DNA from: an uncultured bacterium | GTDB taxonomy: Bacteria; Latescibacterota; UBA2968; UBA8231 | DNA length: 55,640 nt | Direction: 5' to 3' | NCBI GenBank assembly: GCA_937942165.1 | Contig: CALDFW010000010.1 | Coordinates: 1-55,640, forward strand | The notes under the pieces: generated by a model | What the model saw: the letters and a program-made list of their open reading frames with translations, nothing else | Told to the model about the DNA's origin: nothing | Databases searched by the model: none | Translations under genes and position numbers: made by a program | Shown here: one piece after another, positions 1-9,242 of the stretch | Numbering within the stretch: the stretch's first letter is position 1 | Layout of the letters: each line of letters starts with the position of its first letter

Positions 1-1
1 A

Positions 2-181
2 TACGCCGACCAGCGGGGGCTAGGACGATGTCAGGTCTCGTTGGAACCGGGAGATCTTTACTTTTTTAACACGCGCCTAATCCACGAGGTGCCGGCCATT
101 GCCGGAGACCAAGCGCGGGTGGTGCTGGCCGTTTTTATTGGATATTCACCGGATGATGACGAAGTGTTGGTTTGGTCGTAA
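2..181 (+). CDS. C-terminal fragment of a 2OG-Fe(II) oxygenase
   Basis: An open frame enters from the left edge and ends at TAA 179-181; there is no start codon inside the window. The last ~59 residues read GDLYFFNTRLIHEVPAIAG and then DQARVVLAVFIGYSPDDD. This matches the final strands of the double-stranded beta-helix fold of 2-oxoglutarate/Fe(II) oxygenases: the distal iron-binding His sits in LIHEV, and the Arg in QARVVLAVF would hold the 2OG carboxylate. Substrate is unknown. The gene is transcribed toward the minus-strand block that follows, so it belongs to an operon outside the window. Only the fragment is visible, so the subfamily (prolyl-hydroxylase-like versus PhyH-like) cannot be fixed. 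Confidence 0.7.
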   Translation, partial: YADQRGLGRCQVSLEPGDLYFFNTRLIHEVPAIAGDQARVVLAVFIGYSPDDDEVLVWS

Positions 182-296
182 CGCCGGCTTAGCCACTGGC
201 TGCTCGTTAGCGCATACTCCAGACCGCAGCCGTCCCAGGCCTCGACCGAGTCACTGTGGTAGGTATCTGCGGCAGCAATATCGGCCGCTGCTGGGC

Positions 297-650
297 TCAA
301 GGACGTTCCAATCGCGCGCGCAGTTCCTCGTACCCACCTGCGTTAATCGCGTTCTCAAAGCCCATATCTAAAAGCGTCTTCTGTGCAACTCCTGAACGAC
401 GACCGCTGCGACAGTAGAGCACGATCTCACGGCTCTTATCATCGGTTAACTCTCCGATGCGAACGCCTATTTCTTCATAGGGTATGTGCTTAGCCCCTTC
501 TATATGGCCACTGTCAAATTCTTCTGCCGTACGCACATCAACTAGCAGTGCTTCCTCGCTGAACGACCACTCACTACTCTCTGCGTTCGGCTCCATTGCA
601 CATCCCCACACCAGCATAAGTGACAAGACAAGCAGGACACTCAGTTCCAT
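297..650 (-). CDS. rhodanese-like lipoprotein
   Basis: A 117-residue protein. Residues 1-16 form a lipoprotein signal with lipobox LVWGC, followed by one rhodanese domain. The active-site loop is CRSGRRSG, carrying the persulfide-forming Cys, with the upstream LLVDVRTAEEFDSGHIEGA signature typical of single-domain sulfurtransferases. It is probably a periplasmic, membrane-anchored sulfur-transfer protein. A longer frame reaches 692, but the start at 650 is preceded by GAGGAG at 7 bases and begins the hydrophobic signal, so it is preferred. It stands alone: the gene upstream on the same strand ends beyond 3 kb, and the downstream flank (182-296) holds nothing recognisable. The sulfur donor and acceptor are not evident. 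Confidence 0.8.
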   Translation of the reverse strand: MELSVLLVLSLMLVWGCAMEPNAESSEWSFSEEALLVDVRTAEEFDSGHIEGAKHIPYEEIGVRIGELTDDKSREIVLYCRSGRRSGVAQKTLLDMGFENAINAGGYEELRARLERP

Positions 651-798
651 CGGTATCTCCTCTATTCTGCAACGCTCTCTATGTATATCCATCTCTATTT
701 TTACTGTACTCGATAGCTAAGATATTCGCGCAGTGTGTGAAAATAGACGAACGCGCTACCTTCCACGCATTACTCATACGGCAGATAGAATTGCTTTT

Positions 799-3018
799 TC
801 AGTCTACAAAAACGACCCGATGAGTTGCTTGCCAAGTCTCACCGCGCACGCTCATTACATAGATGCCCGCCCCTAGGTCACTCCTCAGGCTCACCGCGGG
901 ACGGCGCGCGTTCATAGACTGACTGTATACGCGTTGACCAACCACGTTATAAAAGGTAACCTGAACTCGATCTTCTGGCAGCGGACGATCAAAGCTCATC
1001 CACAGCACGTCCCCACTTCGCTGTGGATTGGGATAAACGCGCATATGAACAACCTCTCGGTCTTGTTCGAGAGCGCTATATGTATCTCTACCCGTAAACA
1101 ACTGCTCGGCAAGTGCAAAGGCTTTCTGCCCCACCCAAGCCCCGACTAACCGCCCCGGCATATCGTCGGACGGCGGATGAATACCTCCCCAAATGCGCGA
1201 CAGGCTGCACTGATCCGCGGCATCTTTATAAGTAGCCCACTGCAGCACAACGTCTACGCTAGGCCCCTTTTCAAAGGTGAGGAAAACGTCGCGCTGAGCC
1301 CGAAAAGAGGCCATACCGCCGGGAAAAAATGTATCGCCTGTAAAGAGAGCCAGCACCTCGGCGGCCGCTCGTGAATAGGTTGAATGGCCGGAGATATATC
1401 CCGCAAAGGGAGGCGTAACAAATGAAGATCGTTGATAAGGCCACCAATCTTCTGCGCGGATCCACCCTACACCAGCCACTTCTTCTTCTGGGTTTTCCAC
1501 ATAGTTGGGACCGCGCCATGCCCAAAACTTTATTTTACCTACGTGTTCATCCGCACTTCCTGCGAGTGCATCCCCCGCTCTAATAGATTCAATATAGCCC
1601 GGATAGAGTGGAATGCCGTCCGCTGCGTAGTTTGGCGCACTGGGATCGGAACTCTGCCCACGGTCGGCCATACCCCGCAGTGCTGATATGGGCCGTATAT
1701 AGTCATACCACCCCTTAATACCCCAAGCGGTTATAGCAGCGTCGTGCATTGCTCCTCCCAAGGCCATATAGGCCTTTATATCCCAAGAGAGCGCATCCAG
1801 TTCGGGTCCCTTACCGCGAAACTGTCTTTTGAGTTCAGGCTGGTCGTTTACGTAGTTCAGCAAAACAAACCAGTGACCAGGGGGCGTTTCGGACTCGGGT
1901 CCATCCGCCCAAAACTCCGCTAGCACCCGCGTATAATCTCCGCGCGGCACGACCTGAGATTCATAGGGCATTCCTCGACGCGGATTAATCGCATGCCCCT
2001 GCCCCGGGTCTCCCCCTTCCTCTAAGCGATAAAGCGACTTGATATCATCGACGCTTTGCAGCGCTGGATCGACGTTGCCCAGCGCTCCGGGTGAGATATC
2101 CCACAGCACACCATCGGTTGGATCTAAGTGCGAAGACCAGAGCGCAACCAGCGCAAAGTTCCACATATAGTCAGCCGATGTTCCACGGCCGTCTGGCTGG
2201 ATAAGAGGAGGGGCGCCAGGATCTTCGTATACCGAATACGGATAGCCCTCCCTCACGCGCACTACGCGTTCCTCTTCAGACAGGGCGAAAGGCCGTACGC
2301 TTCCCCACTCTGGGCCGAGGAACGGCGGCGTGTTACCCGGCAATAAATGACCCGATTGGTCTATAAAAAACTGGAGAGAGAGCGATTGCCATCGGTTGGA
2401 AAAGAGCAGGGCGGGATTTCCCGGATCCGCAGGATGCAGAGGTGGATTAACGGGTCGGTACGCCGTGCTCGCGTAGCCACCGGATTCGTTTGAACCATCT
2501 TGCAGACCAAAGTCGATCATACAGCGGGCTATATAATTGCCCAATGCCGCTGGCGAACCGTCGCTGTAGTCCATAGAGGTAAAACCCGGATTGTATCCCA
2601 GTTCCGTCAGCAGCGTTCGAAAACTATTGATTGAACCGCGCGCTTCCGGTGAGGCACTAAACCGGTGAACCAACAGGCGATAGGCTGCATAACTGATCGC
2701 CTCTTCGCGTGCCGCTTCTCTGTCCGTGGGCATCTCAATACCTGAAAAACCGCAGGCGAAAAAACCTATTCTATTGCCGAGGAGATAGGGCACGGCAACG
2801 TCGTCAAATACCGCCCATGCGTCGTACATAGCGGCAGATGTGTGGAATAGGTTACGCGCGTGGACGGTGGGTCGCGCGAAGTCATTGCGAATGGCTTCGA
2901 GCAGCGCCTCGTTCCAACGACGCGCAACCGAACGCTGAGACTGGGCTTCAGCCACGTCGAACCACAGGACGACGCAGCACACGGAAAGGAAAGACGCGCG
3001 GCGCGCGATCCTACCCAT
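799..3018 (-). CDS. vanadium-haloperoxidase-like (PAP2) secreted protein with T9SS-type tail
   Basis: About 739 residues. The chosen ATG (3018) gives a basic n-region (MGRIARRA) and a hydrophobic signal ending near AEAQ. The middle and C-terminal part carries the vanadate/phosphate pocket of the PAP2-haloperoxidase superfamily: KGWYDYIRPI (Lys and Arg-Pro), GYISGHSTYS (the SGH motif) and SRIWGGIHPPSDD (Arg, catalytic His, Asp). The last ~80 residues begin RVYPNP, contain YNVVGQRVY and end in a short basic/hydrophobic strand, which is the layout of a Por/T9SS type A sorting domain. Function is either haloperoxidase or acid phosphatase; the sequence cannot decide. It overlaps the upstream PhyH gene by 8 bases and so is probably co-translated. 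An open frame extends upstream to 3264 but would overlap that gene heavily. Confidence 0.8.
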   Translation of the reverse strand: MGRIARRASFLSVCCVVLWFDVAEAQSQRSVARRWNEALLEAIRNDFARPTVHARNLFHTSAAMYDAWAVFDDVAVPYLLGNRIGFFACGFSGIEMPTDREAAREEAISYAAYRLLVHRFSASPEARGSINSFRTLLTELGYNPGFTSMDYSDGSPAALGNYIARCMIDFGLQDGSNESGGYASTAYRPVNPPLHPADPGNPALLFSNRWQSLSLQFFIDQSGHLLPGNTPPFLGPEWGSVRPFALSEEERVVRVREGYPYSVYEDPGAPPLIQPDGRGTSADYMWNFALVALWSSHLDPTDGVLWDISPGALGNVDPALQSVDDIKSLYRLEEGGDPGQGHAINPRRGMPYESQVVPRGDYTRVLAEFWADGPESETPPGHWFVLLNYVNDQPELKRQFRGKGPELDALSWDIKAYMALGGAMHDAAITAWGIKGWYDYIRPISALRGMADRGQSSDPSAPNYAADGIPLYPGYIESIRAGDALAGSADEHVGKIKFWAWRGPNYVENPEEEVAGVGWIRAEDWWPYQRSSFVTPPFAGYISGHSTYSRAAAEVLALFTGDTFFPGGMASFRAQRDVFLTFEKGPSVDVVLQWATYKDAADQCSLSRIWGGIHPPSDDMPGRLVGAWVGQKAFALAEQLFTGRDTYSALEQDREVVHMRVYPNPQRSGDVLWMSFDRPLPEDRVQVTFYNVVGQRVYSQSMNARRPAVSLRSDLGAGIYVMSVRGETWQATHRVVFVD

Positions 3019-3904
3019 TCTCGTGAGCCAGCGCACACGATGCAGGAGTGCCATCTGCTTCGGCAAAGACGCGACTATACTCTTGCGAACTAACCTGATG
3101 GGCACTCGCCCCACGGTATTGGAACTGAAGCGCACGTCGGCGCGCCGGGCTGGCATTGGCCGGCGTTTGGTGCGGCAGTAGCGCAGAGAAAAATAGCGCG
3201 CCGCCGGCCGACAACTCAATCGGCACCGCCTCCGATGCATCGAGACGATCCGGCACGATCTCACAGTCTATAGTGTGGTGGTGGCGCAGCGGTCCACGCT
3301 CGTGCTGACCAGGAAGCACGTGCATGCATCCGTTGTCTACAGTCGCATCATCTAGTGCAATCCACACCGTGCCAAGCGATCGGAGAGGCAGCCAGTTAAA
3401 GTAGGCGTTGTCCTGATGCCAAGGCTTCTCCGATCCGATGAAAGGCGGCTTGGAGAGGGCCATCACATCCTTTAACACCATCTCTTCTCCCATCAATTCA
3501 GATAGAAAGCCGCGCACCTTGGGCAGAGCAACCAGGCGCTGGAACACCGGATCTTCATCTTGATAATTGTGCACTTTGCGGAATGCGGTCTCGGCTTTGG
3601 CATCGGCAAGCGTCAGCGGATCGACGCCGGCCTCAAAGTGCAAGACGCATTCACTCTCTGCGCGTTCTACGCGCGGACCGGCGTAGTTCTTCGTCGCATT
3701 GGGCAGAGCTTCTTCAATATGACCCGTTCCCAGTCGAAGACCTTCCATCATGGATCGCACTACGCGAGATAAGGCCTGACGTGCCTCTTCCACTTCTTCA
3801 CAACTCAACAGGCCTTCAAACGCAACATACCCCAACGCGTCGTACTGTTCTCTATGACGCCCCTCTATCCCCGTCGGACACGCTTCAACCCGCACCGTAT
3901 TCAC
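3011..3904 (-). CDS. phytanoyl-CoA dioxygenase (PhyH) family protein
   Basis: 297 residues, starting at GTG (3904) behind a near-perfect GAGGAGGT ribosome site 5 bases away. The iron-binding triad is visible: WHQDNAYFNW gives His and Asp, and the distal His lies in LLPHQTPANAS, followed by RRRALQFQYRG whose Arg would bind 2-oxoglutarate. Size and motif spacing fit PhyH-family Fe(II)/2OG oxygenases, which hydroxylate small molecules; most environmental members have unknown substrates. No signal peptide, so cytoplasmic. It sits directly upstream of, and overlaps by 8 bases, the haloperoxidase-like gene, suggesting one transcript, although the partner is exported and a shared pathway is only a guess. 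Confidence 0.88.
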   Translation of the reverse strand: MNTVRVEACPTGIEGRHREQYDALGYVAFEGLLSCEEVEEARQALSRVVRSMMEGLRLGTGHIEEALPNATKNYAGPRVERAESECVLHFEAGVDPLTLADAKAETAFRKVHNYQDEDPVFQRLVALPKVRGFLSELMGEEMVLKDVMALSKPPFIGSEKPWHQDNAYFNWLPLRSLGTVWIALDDATVDNGCMHVLPGQHERGPLRHHHTIDCEIVPDRLDASEAVPIELSAGGALFFSALLPHQTPANASPARRRALQFQYRGASAHQVSSQEYSRVFAEADGTPASCALAHENG

Positions 3905-3950
3905 ACCCGACCTCCTCGTTTAAGCTTCTTACAAAACGGCATTACGCGGT

Positions 3951-6900
3951 CTATCGCAGCAACAGAATACGGCCCTGAGCCGCGAAATCACCGGCATTGA
4001 GCCGAAAAAAATAGGCCCCGGATGCCGCCGGTTGGCCCCATTTATCCCGACCATCCCAGGCGGCGCTGTGGCTCCCACCAACCAACACTTGATCAACCAG
4101 CGTCGCTATATTTCGCCCCAGCACGTCGTAAACAGAGAGCGTTGCGCGCGCTTGATAGGCCAGTTCAAAGGGTATTGTAACGCCTGCGTTAAATGGATTG
4201 GGATAGCCCAACCCCAGCGCAAAACGCAGAGGACCCGCCTCGCCATCATCCACTGCAGTGGGATCGGGTTCTTCAGAGAGGAATCCCGAAAAATCTACGG
4301 TTCCCCTGATTAGGCCGGCAATAGCCGTACTGTCGGCTGTCCCCCAATAGTTTCCAGCGGCTAGTATCGACAGCCCCGTCCTGTTTTCTAAGGCCGTAGC
4401 GTTATCGATAAAGGAGTTCGCGCTAAGAGAAGAAGGCACGCGACTTCCCTCAACGCGCAGTCCAACCGCACTACCGAAAAAGGAGTTTTTTTCTAACGCA
4501 GGCGCACTGTCGATCAGCTCTAGGCCAACCTGCGCATTTTCAAAATGACTCGTGCGCACATGGAGAGACTCGACGCCTTCGATGATAGCACCGGGACCGG
4601 ATCCAAAATGCCCCATCTCAATGGCGCCCCTGCTGCCGGGGCCCAAATACAGCGCGGGTCCAACATTGCCCAGAACATCGCTTGTCCACAGCTCGACGTA
4701 GGCGCTATCGACCACCACACCAGCGCCCAAATTGCGCTGCACATCCACCTCTTCAAATACGAGTCGCTCCATCCTCCCAGCACGCACGCCGTCGCTGTAA
4801 TTGGCAATCACATAGGCGTTGTGCAACTCGGCCTGCCCGAGCCAGCTATCAAGATCGATTCCGTATCCGCTGTTGCGCTCGATCAGTGCGTTCCACAGCT
4901 CGATCTTTTGCCCCTTGCCGCCAACCGCGCGTAGACCTGAGCGTGGATCCTCTCGGTCTAAGAGACCGTTGTTGGAAATCTCCACGTCTAGAGCTAAGAG
5001 CGAAGCATTGTTCAGCACGATTCCCTCTTGGCCATTCTCCTCAATCCGCGATTGCCTCAGCAGCATCTGCCCGTTTCCATCGACGCGCAGCGCCGGCCCC
5101 GTGATGCGGGTAAAAAGAACGCGCTCTACGTCGGCATCGCCCGATAGCGTTATGCTAAGGCCGCTACCGGCCATATCGCGCACAATCGAATCGGCCAGAC
5201 GGAAAGAGCCCTCAGCGCCGATGTCTCCCGTAAAGGCAAAACCAGCTCGATCCCACTGAGCATATTCAATATCTACCGCCGCGCCCGGCAGCAATCTAGC
5301 GCCGTACCAAATGCGATTCTCGCTCAGCGTAGACGTAGTGAAACGCGTCGGTCGATCGGCCTGTCCCCGACCGACTAACCTCCCTCCAACTACGAGTTCT
5401 GCAAAAGGCGGCGAAACGCCGTTAAAAAATAGGTCAGATTCATCAAAGGTGATCTGTGCGCCCGGTTCGATAACGAGCTCTGCGTCTGCGGGCACCAGCA
5501 TATCGCCGTGCAGTTTGACGGCACCTCGCCACGTGGTCAGGCCAGACGGTAGCCGAGCACGCACCGTGCCAAAACGCGCATTTTGCACGTCCAACGTCTC
5601 TTCGTCTAGCCCCTGCCCGTCCATGAGGAAGAGACCCGCCCAGTCCAGCGCCCCCGGCCGCGAAGCCGTAGAGAAAAACGACGCCGCGCCTTCCTGAACA
5701 AGCTCCCCGTACACTATGAGTTCGCTTCGATCGGGGTCAAAACCAGCGCTGCGCTCGTCACCACGTCGCACGCCCACGCGCACTCCGTCTGCCAACACCA
5801 AGCGCGCTCCCGGATGAACTACGATATCTCCCCCTATTTCCAGTTCTCCCTCCCAGCGCTCTTGTCCTACAATGTGGCCGGGGCGCGCCGCCTGCACAAA
5901 GTCAACGTACATCCTATTTCCGTCCATACGCATATTTTCCAACGACCAAGACAGGTCGATACCCCGCGAAGCGCCCGTATGGCTGCGCAGTGGAGGGTTT
6001 GTATCCCACGCAATCCGGTTGTGGCGAATTCCGTCAAATGGATCGCCTCCGTCTCCTTGGTTTCCATTGTGCGCATCGGCATACGCCGCATCGCGAGACC
6101 AAAAGTCCAGATTGTCGCGACCCGACAGCAGATCGGGCCTTGTCGAGGGGGCTCCGCGGTCGGCATACAGTCCGTCAGCGCACACCAAGTCGACGCGCTT
6201 GTGCCGCTCCTCGTCGTTGTCGGCTAACTCATCGATATGCCACAATAGCAGTCCACCGCGCGGTACGTTTCGATTGTAATACGAGCCGCTGGCGCGACGG
6301 TATTCCAATAGGAAGTACTCATGGCGACTCAGAGGAATCTTTAGGAGACGCCGGCCCGTGAAAATCTCTTCGAGCTCTATCCCTTCTTCAGGTTTATCAA
6401 CGACATCGACCTCGACCCAGCCCAACTCCGCCAGGGTCGGCCCGCTCAGTGCGTTGGGACCGTCTTCGATGCCCCAACCCAGGGTTCCCAATCCCATAAG
6501 GCCCCACTTACCAATACCGGCCGAATCTTCTTCCGGGTCCAACTCTCCATCCGCAGAGATTGAACTCTGATCAAATAAATCGGTTAACCCGAGCACGTGA
6601 CCAAATTCGTGACACATCGTCGAGGATGTAACGCTGAAGGTGTGGCCGCGCTGGGTCGTGCCGCCAAAGCCGTTAAACCGCCCTCGCACGCGCACGTAGC
6701 CGCCACCGGCCGCCACATCATTGCTGATGTAATCGGCGTCCAACCCCAGAGAGGCCAATCCCGTGGCAGAGGCAATAAAAAACCCGCGCGGCACCGTGTG
6801 CAGGTTGATAAAGACAATATCGACGTAGCCATCGTCATCGCCCGAGTTGGGAATTCCGTCCGGACCGTCGTTGTCAAATTCACCCAGATCGCTATCTGCA

Positions 6901-7292
6901 TCTGCCTGACGCAGGATCTCGAGGTTAAACTGACCATACCGACCAATGCCTCCGCCAGAGGCGACATAGTCGTCGGCTTTTCCAAGTGCACTGTAGCGCT
7001 TGGGAAGGACGCGGCCCTGCACGCGCATCAGACCACCTGACATCTCGTTGTAAAAATGGGTGAAGCTGCCGGGCACGGAAGGATTAAATAAATCGGAAGA
7101 CCAAGAGGGTGCCGAGGCACCGGCGCCCTGTCCGGCAAATTGGGCAAAGAGGACGAGCGCACTCAGGTTTCCCTGAGCCTGCAAACGCTTGCCGGCCGGC
7201 TTGGGGAGCGCGCACTCAAAAACGCCCGCCGAAGCAGAGCCGACGAGCGCGAGTGAGATAGAGAGAATGCGTATCAAAAGAAACAAACGCAC
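3951..7292 (-). CDS. secreted M6-family metalloprotease with beta-helix and FlgD-like C-terminal repeat
   Basis: 1113 residues from a GTG start (weak ribosome site), opening with a signal peptide (MRLFLLIRIL to about SASAG). The zinc site is HEFGH at residues 228-232, followed by GLTDLFD, and with the GIGKWGLMG stretch it matches M6 immune-inhibitor-A-like peptidases. Asp-rich loops near residues 131-157 probably bind calcium. From about residue 470 to 1000 the sequence has short repeating strands with GxxL/N-rich turns, as in right-handed parallel beta-helices (carbohydrate-binding or lyase-like folds). The last ~85 residues (YPNPFNAG, YDVLGRNIATL, WDGRDKWGQPAASGAYFFRL) form a FlgD-Ig/T9SS-type sorting module. 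It is likely an extracellular or surface protease. A 46-base gap separates its stop from the next gene downstream. Confidence 0.88.
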   Translation of the reverse strand: MRLFLLIRILSISLALVGSASAGVFECALPKPAGKRLQAQGNLSALVLFAQFAGQGAGASAPSWSSDLFNPSVPGSFTHFYNEMSGGLMRVQGRVLPKRYSALGKADDYVASGGGIGRYGQFNLEILRQADADSDLGEFDNDGPDGIPNSGDDDGYVDIVFINLHTVPRGFFIASATGLASLGLDADYISNDVAAGGGYVRVRGRFNGFGGTTQRGHTFSVTSSTMCHEFGHVLGLTDLFDQSSISADGELDPEEDSAGIGKWGLMGLGTLGWGIEDGPNALSGPTLAELGWVEVDVVDKPEEGIELEEIFTGRRLLKIPLSRHEYFLLEYRRASGSYYNRNVPRGGLLLWHIDELADNDEERHKRVDLVCADGLYADRGAPSTRPDLLSGRDNLDFWSRDAAYADAHNGNQGDGGDPFDGIRHNRIAWDTNPPLRSHTGASRGIDLSWSLENMRMDGNRMYVDFVQAARPGHIVGQERWEGELEIGGDIVVHPGARLVLADGVRVGVRRGDERSAGFDPDRSELIVYGELVQEGAASFFSTASRPGALDWAGLFLMDGQGLDEETLDVQNARFGTVRARLPSGLTTWRGAVKLHGDMLVPADAELVIEPGAQITFDESDLFFNGVSPPFAELVVGGRLVGRGQADRPTRFTTSTLSENRIWYGARLLPGAAVDIEYAQWDRAGFAFTGDIGAEGSFRLADSIVRDMAGSGLSITLSGDADVERVLFTRITGPALRVDGNGQMLLRQSRIEENGQEGIVLNNASLLALDVEISNNGLLDREDPRSGLRAVGGKGQKIELWNALIERNSGYGIDLDSWLGQAELHNAYVIANYSDGVRAGRMERLVFEEVDVQRNLGAGVVVDSAYVELWTSDVLGNVGPALYLGPGSRGAIEMGHFGSGPGAIIEGVESLHVRTSHFENAQVGLELIDSAPALEKNSFFGSAVGLRVEGSRVPSSLSANSFIDNATALENRTGLSILAAGNYWGTADSTAIAGLIRGTVDFSGFLSEEPDPTAVDDGEAGPLRFALGLGYPNPFNAGVTIPFELAYQARATLSVYDVLGRNIATLVDQVLVGGSHSAAWDGRDKWGQPAASGAYFFRLNAGDFAAQGRILLLR

Positions 7293-7308
7293 TATATGCA
7301 GTACCGTT

Positions 7309-7740
7309 TTATCCTAGAAGGCTGAGACCACTGGTCATGGGCTTGATGCCGAACCCCCCCTGCGTGCGCAGCGGATTAGCATTGGCCTGTAGTAAACTAC
7401 TGCCCATATTAGCGCGCCGCATGCGGTTCATTAGTCCTGTCTGGCTCGACTGCATGACTCCAGCGGAAGATGATGGCTTCAGGCGATGGACACTGCGAAC
7501 ACCCGCAGTTAGTGGGCTTGCGCCGCGCGCCTGGGTATTGAACTGGGACAGAATGCCACCACTCGAAGCAGATGCACTACGCCCACCCAGCGCGCCTGGC
7601 GATGCGCCCGTAGCGCGCAGAGGGCCTATCCCTATTCCGTTTTTTATACGACCACCCGACATTCCGGCACGCGGCTGATTGCGCGCTTTGAGCGGGACCG
7701 TAAAAATTCCGCCAATTGTAGCATTGGCCGAAGCAAGCAT
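7309..7740 (-). CDS. unknown 143-residue highly basic, acid-free protein
   Basis: No family recognised. The start at 7740 has a strong AAGGAG ribosome site 8 bases upstream, supporting expression. Composition is striking: no Asp, Glu, Cys, Trp or Tyr at all, about sixteen Lys/Arg, and heavy use of Gly, Ser, Ala, Leu, Asn and Gln, so it should be unstructured and strongly positive. There is no signal peptide or membrane segment. It lies 78 bases downstream of the PafA homologue in the same direction with no terminator seen between, so it may be the last gene of the UBact-proteasome operon. It could be a nucleic-acid-binding, structural or substrate/adaptor protein; none of these is shown by the sequence. 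A spurious frame is the alternative. Confidence 0.6.
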   Translation of the reverse strand: MLASANATIGGIFTVPLKARNQPRAGMSGGRIKNGIGIGPLRATGASPGALGGRSASASSGGILSQFNTQARGASPLTAGVRSVHRLKPSSSAGVMQSSQTGLMNRMRRANMGSSLLQANANPLRTQGGFGIKPMTSGLSLLG

Positions 7741-7818
7741 GATATACTCTCCTTGGGGCAGGAGTGAATCAGCAGATTACATAAACGAATATAACAAACT
7801 GTTGGATCAAAGCGAATT

Positions 7819-9240
7819 TTATTCTTGCGCAGGGCTTTCTGAATCGCCAAAACTGGCGACAAACTCCTCGGTTTCGGCCTCGTAGAGACAGAAGGGATCG
7901 TCTATGTTGAGATAGTGCTCTTCTTCGACATAAATAGAATCCCAGTCAACGACGTAGCGCGCTTTGCACTGGGTTAGCGCGTGCATAACTTGAGAACGGG
8001 CCCAGGCACGGGTATCAGCCGGCGGGTTTGCAATAGCCTTATTGACGCGTTCATCATCGACTACACGCTTCATCCGTCCCCGCTGAAACAGATCAAAGTA
8101 CAGGCCCTTCTGCGGGTTTAAATTGTGGTATTCGAGATCCAGACTCTCTAACCACGGATCGCCCCAATCGATTCCCTCCGCTTCGATAAACTGCTCTAGT
8201 AGCCACTTTTTAGCGATCCAGTCGACGCGATCAATAAGCGACTCAGGGGCGTGCACTAAACCGTCCAACACAAAACGCCATTCGTTGAGAACCCAATCAG
8301 ACTCTTCGTCGCGTCCGCGCAGGTGCTGTTCGGACAGTTCGAGATAGTGTCTCTGCACCTCAACGGCCGTGGTATAGCGACCATCTTCGCGCTGAATCTC
8401 CCAGGCACAGCTCAAATCGCGTGAAATATCGCGAATAGCATCTACGGCATTGAGCAGACCCATTTCGGGAACAACACCCTCTTCTAGTAGCTGCAGGACG
8501 AGGCCCGTTGTCCCCACCTTAAGAGCCGTAGCGTATTCGGACATATTGGAATCGCCTACGAGCAGATGCAGGCGGCGAAACTGCTCCCAATCGGCCAGCG
8601 GTTCGTCCCGCGTGTTAATGATTGCCCGACTAAACTGAATCCACTGATAGATCTCTGTTACAATGTGATCGGCCCGCTGAGAGATTTGATAGGTTATGGA
8701 CTCTCCCGCAGGAGCACCCGTCTCAAATATATCCGTGTGGCCACCAACGCGGCCGGCTCCAGCGAAGATCTGCCGCGTCACAAAGAAGGGCAACATCGCG
8801 GGCAATAGCACCTGCGAGAAAGGCACTTCGCGGCGCACTAGGTAGTTTTCGTGACAGCCAAACGTCGCGCCGGTATAGTGATCTATGTTGTTCTTTATGA
8901 AGGAGGACTCACCGCTCTTGTCTAAGTGATCCAAGGCGCGCTGCACCATAACCTCACCCGCCCGATCTGCAGCCACCAGATCAAAGAGACCCTGACATTC
9001 AGGCGTCGCGTATTCGACATGCCCCATATCGATATACAAGCGGCCGCCGTTAAACAGAAAGCCGCCGTTGCCCGGCGGCTCGTCACGCCCGCGATAATGC
9101 ATGTCGACCAGGCCAAGACCATCGCGAAAGAAAAGTCCGTCTTTGGTCTTGAGTGAGATGAAATCCGGACTCAAATGTGGATCCGTCTCTGGCGGAAGGC
9201 AGCCGTACTCGGTCTCAATACCGAAGATGCGATCCTTCAT
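7819..9240 (-). CDS. pafA: PafA-type ligase for the Pup-like modifier
   Basis: 473 residues, member of the PafA/Dop (glutamine-synthetase-like carboxylate-amine ligase) family. The N-terminus IFGIETEYG supplies the catalytic Glu (E9), and NGGRLYIDMG supplies the aspartate base (D71), as in known PafA. Other family marks are GCHENYLV, DSNMSEYATALKVGT and KNNIDHYTG. It lacks the long insertion seen in the second paralogue, which is why it is read as the ligase rather than the deamidase: it would phosphorylate the modifier's C-terminal Glu and join it to substrate lysines. The start at 9240 has AAGG 8 bases upstream and lies 2 bases after the prcA stop, so the two are translationally linked. Ligase versus hydrolase is assigned by similarity only. 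Confidence 0.87.
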   Translation of the reverse strand: MKDRIFGIETEYGCLPPETDPHLSPDFISLKTKDGLFFRDGLGLVDMHYRGRDEPPGNGGFLFNGGRLYIDMGHVEYATPECQGLFDLVAADRAGEVMVQRALDHLDKSGESSFIKNNIDHYTGATFGCHENYLVRREVPFSQVLLPAMLPFFVTRQIFAGAGRVGGHTDIFETGAPAGESITYQISQRADHIVTEIYQWIQFSRAIINTRDEPLADWEQFRRLHLLVGDSNMSEYATALKVGTTGLVLQLLEEGVVPEMGLLNAVDAIRDISRDLSCAWEIQREDGRYTTAVEVQRHYLELSEQHLRGRDEESDWVLNEWRFVLDGLVHAPESLIDRVDWIAKKWLLEQFIEAEGIDWGDPWLESLDLEYHNLNPQKGLYFDLFQRGRMKRVVDDERVNKAIANPPADTRAWARSQVMHALTQCKARYVVDWDSIYVEEEHYLNIDDPFCLYEAETEEFVASFGDSESPAQE

Positions 9241-9242
9241 GA

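Noticed and set aside
3019-3264. Upstream extension of the haloperoxidase-like gene to 3264
   Set aside because: It overlaps the PhyH gene by over 240 bases and gives an Arg-rich non-native N-terminus before the real signal peptide.
4032-5697. Several long plus-strand open frames across the M6 protease region
   Set aside because: They are shadows in a high-GC coding region; the minus-strand frame has a signal peptide, HEFGH and a sorting tail, and the others show no domain or ribosome site.
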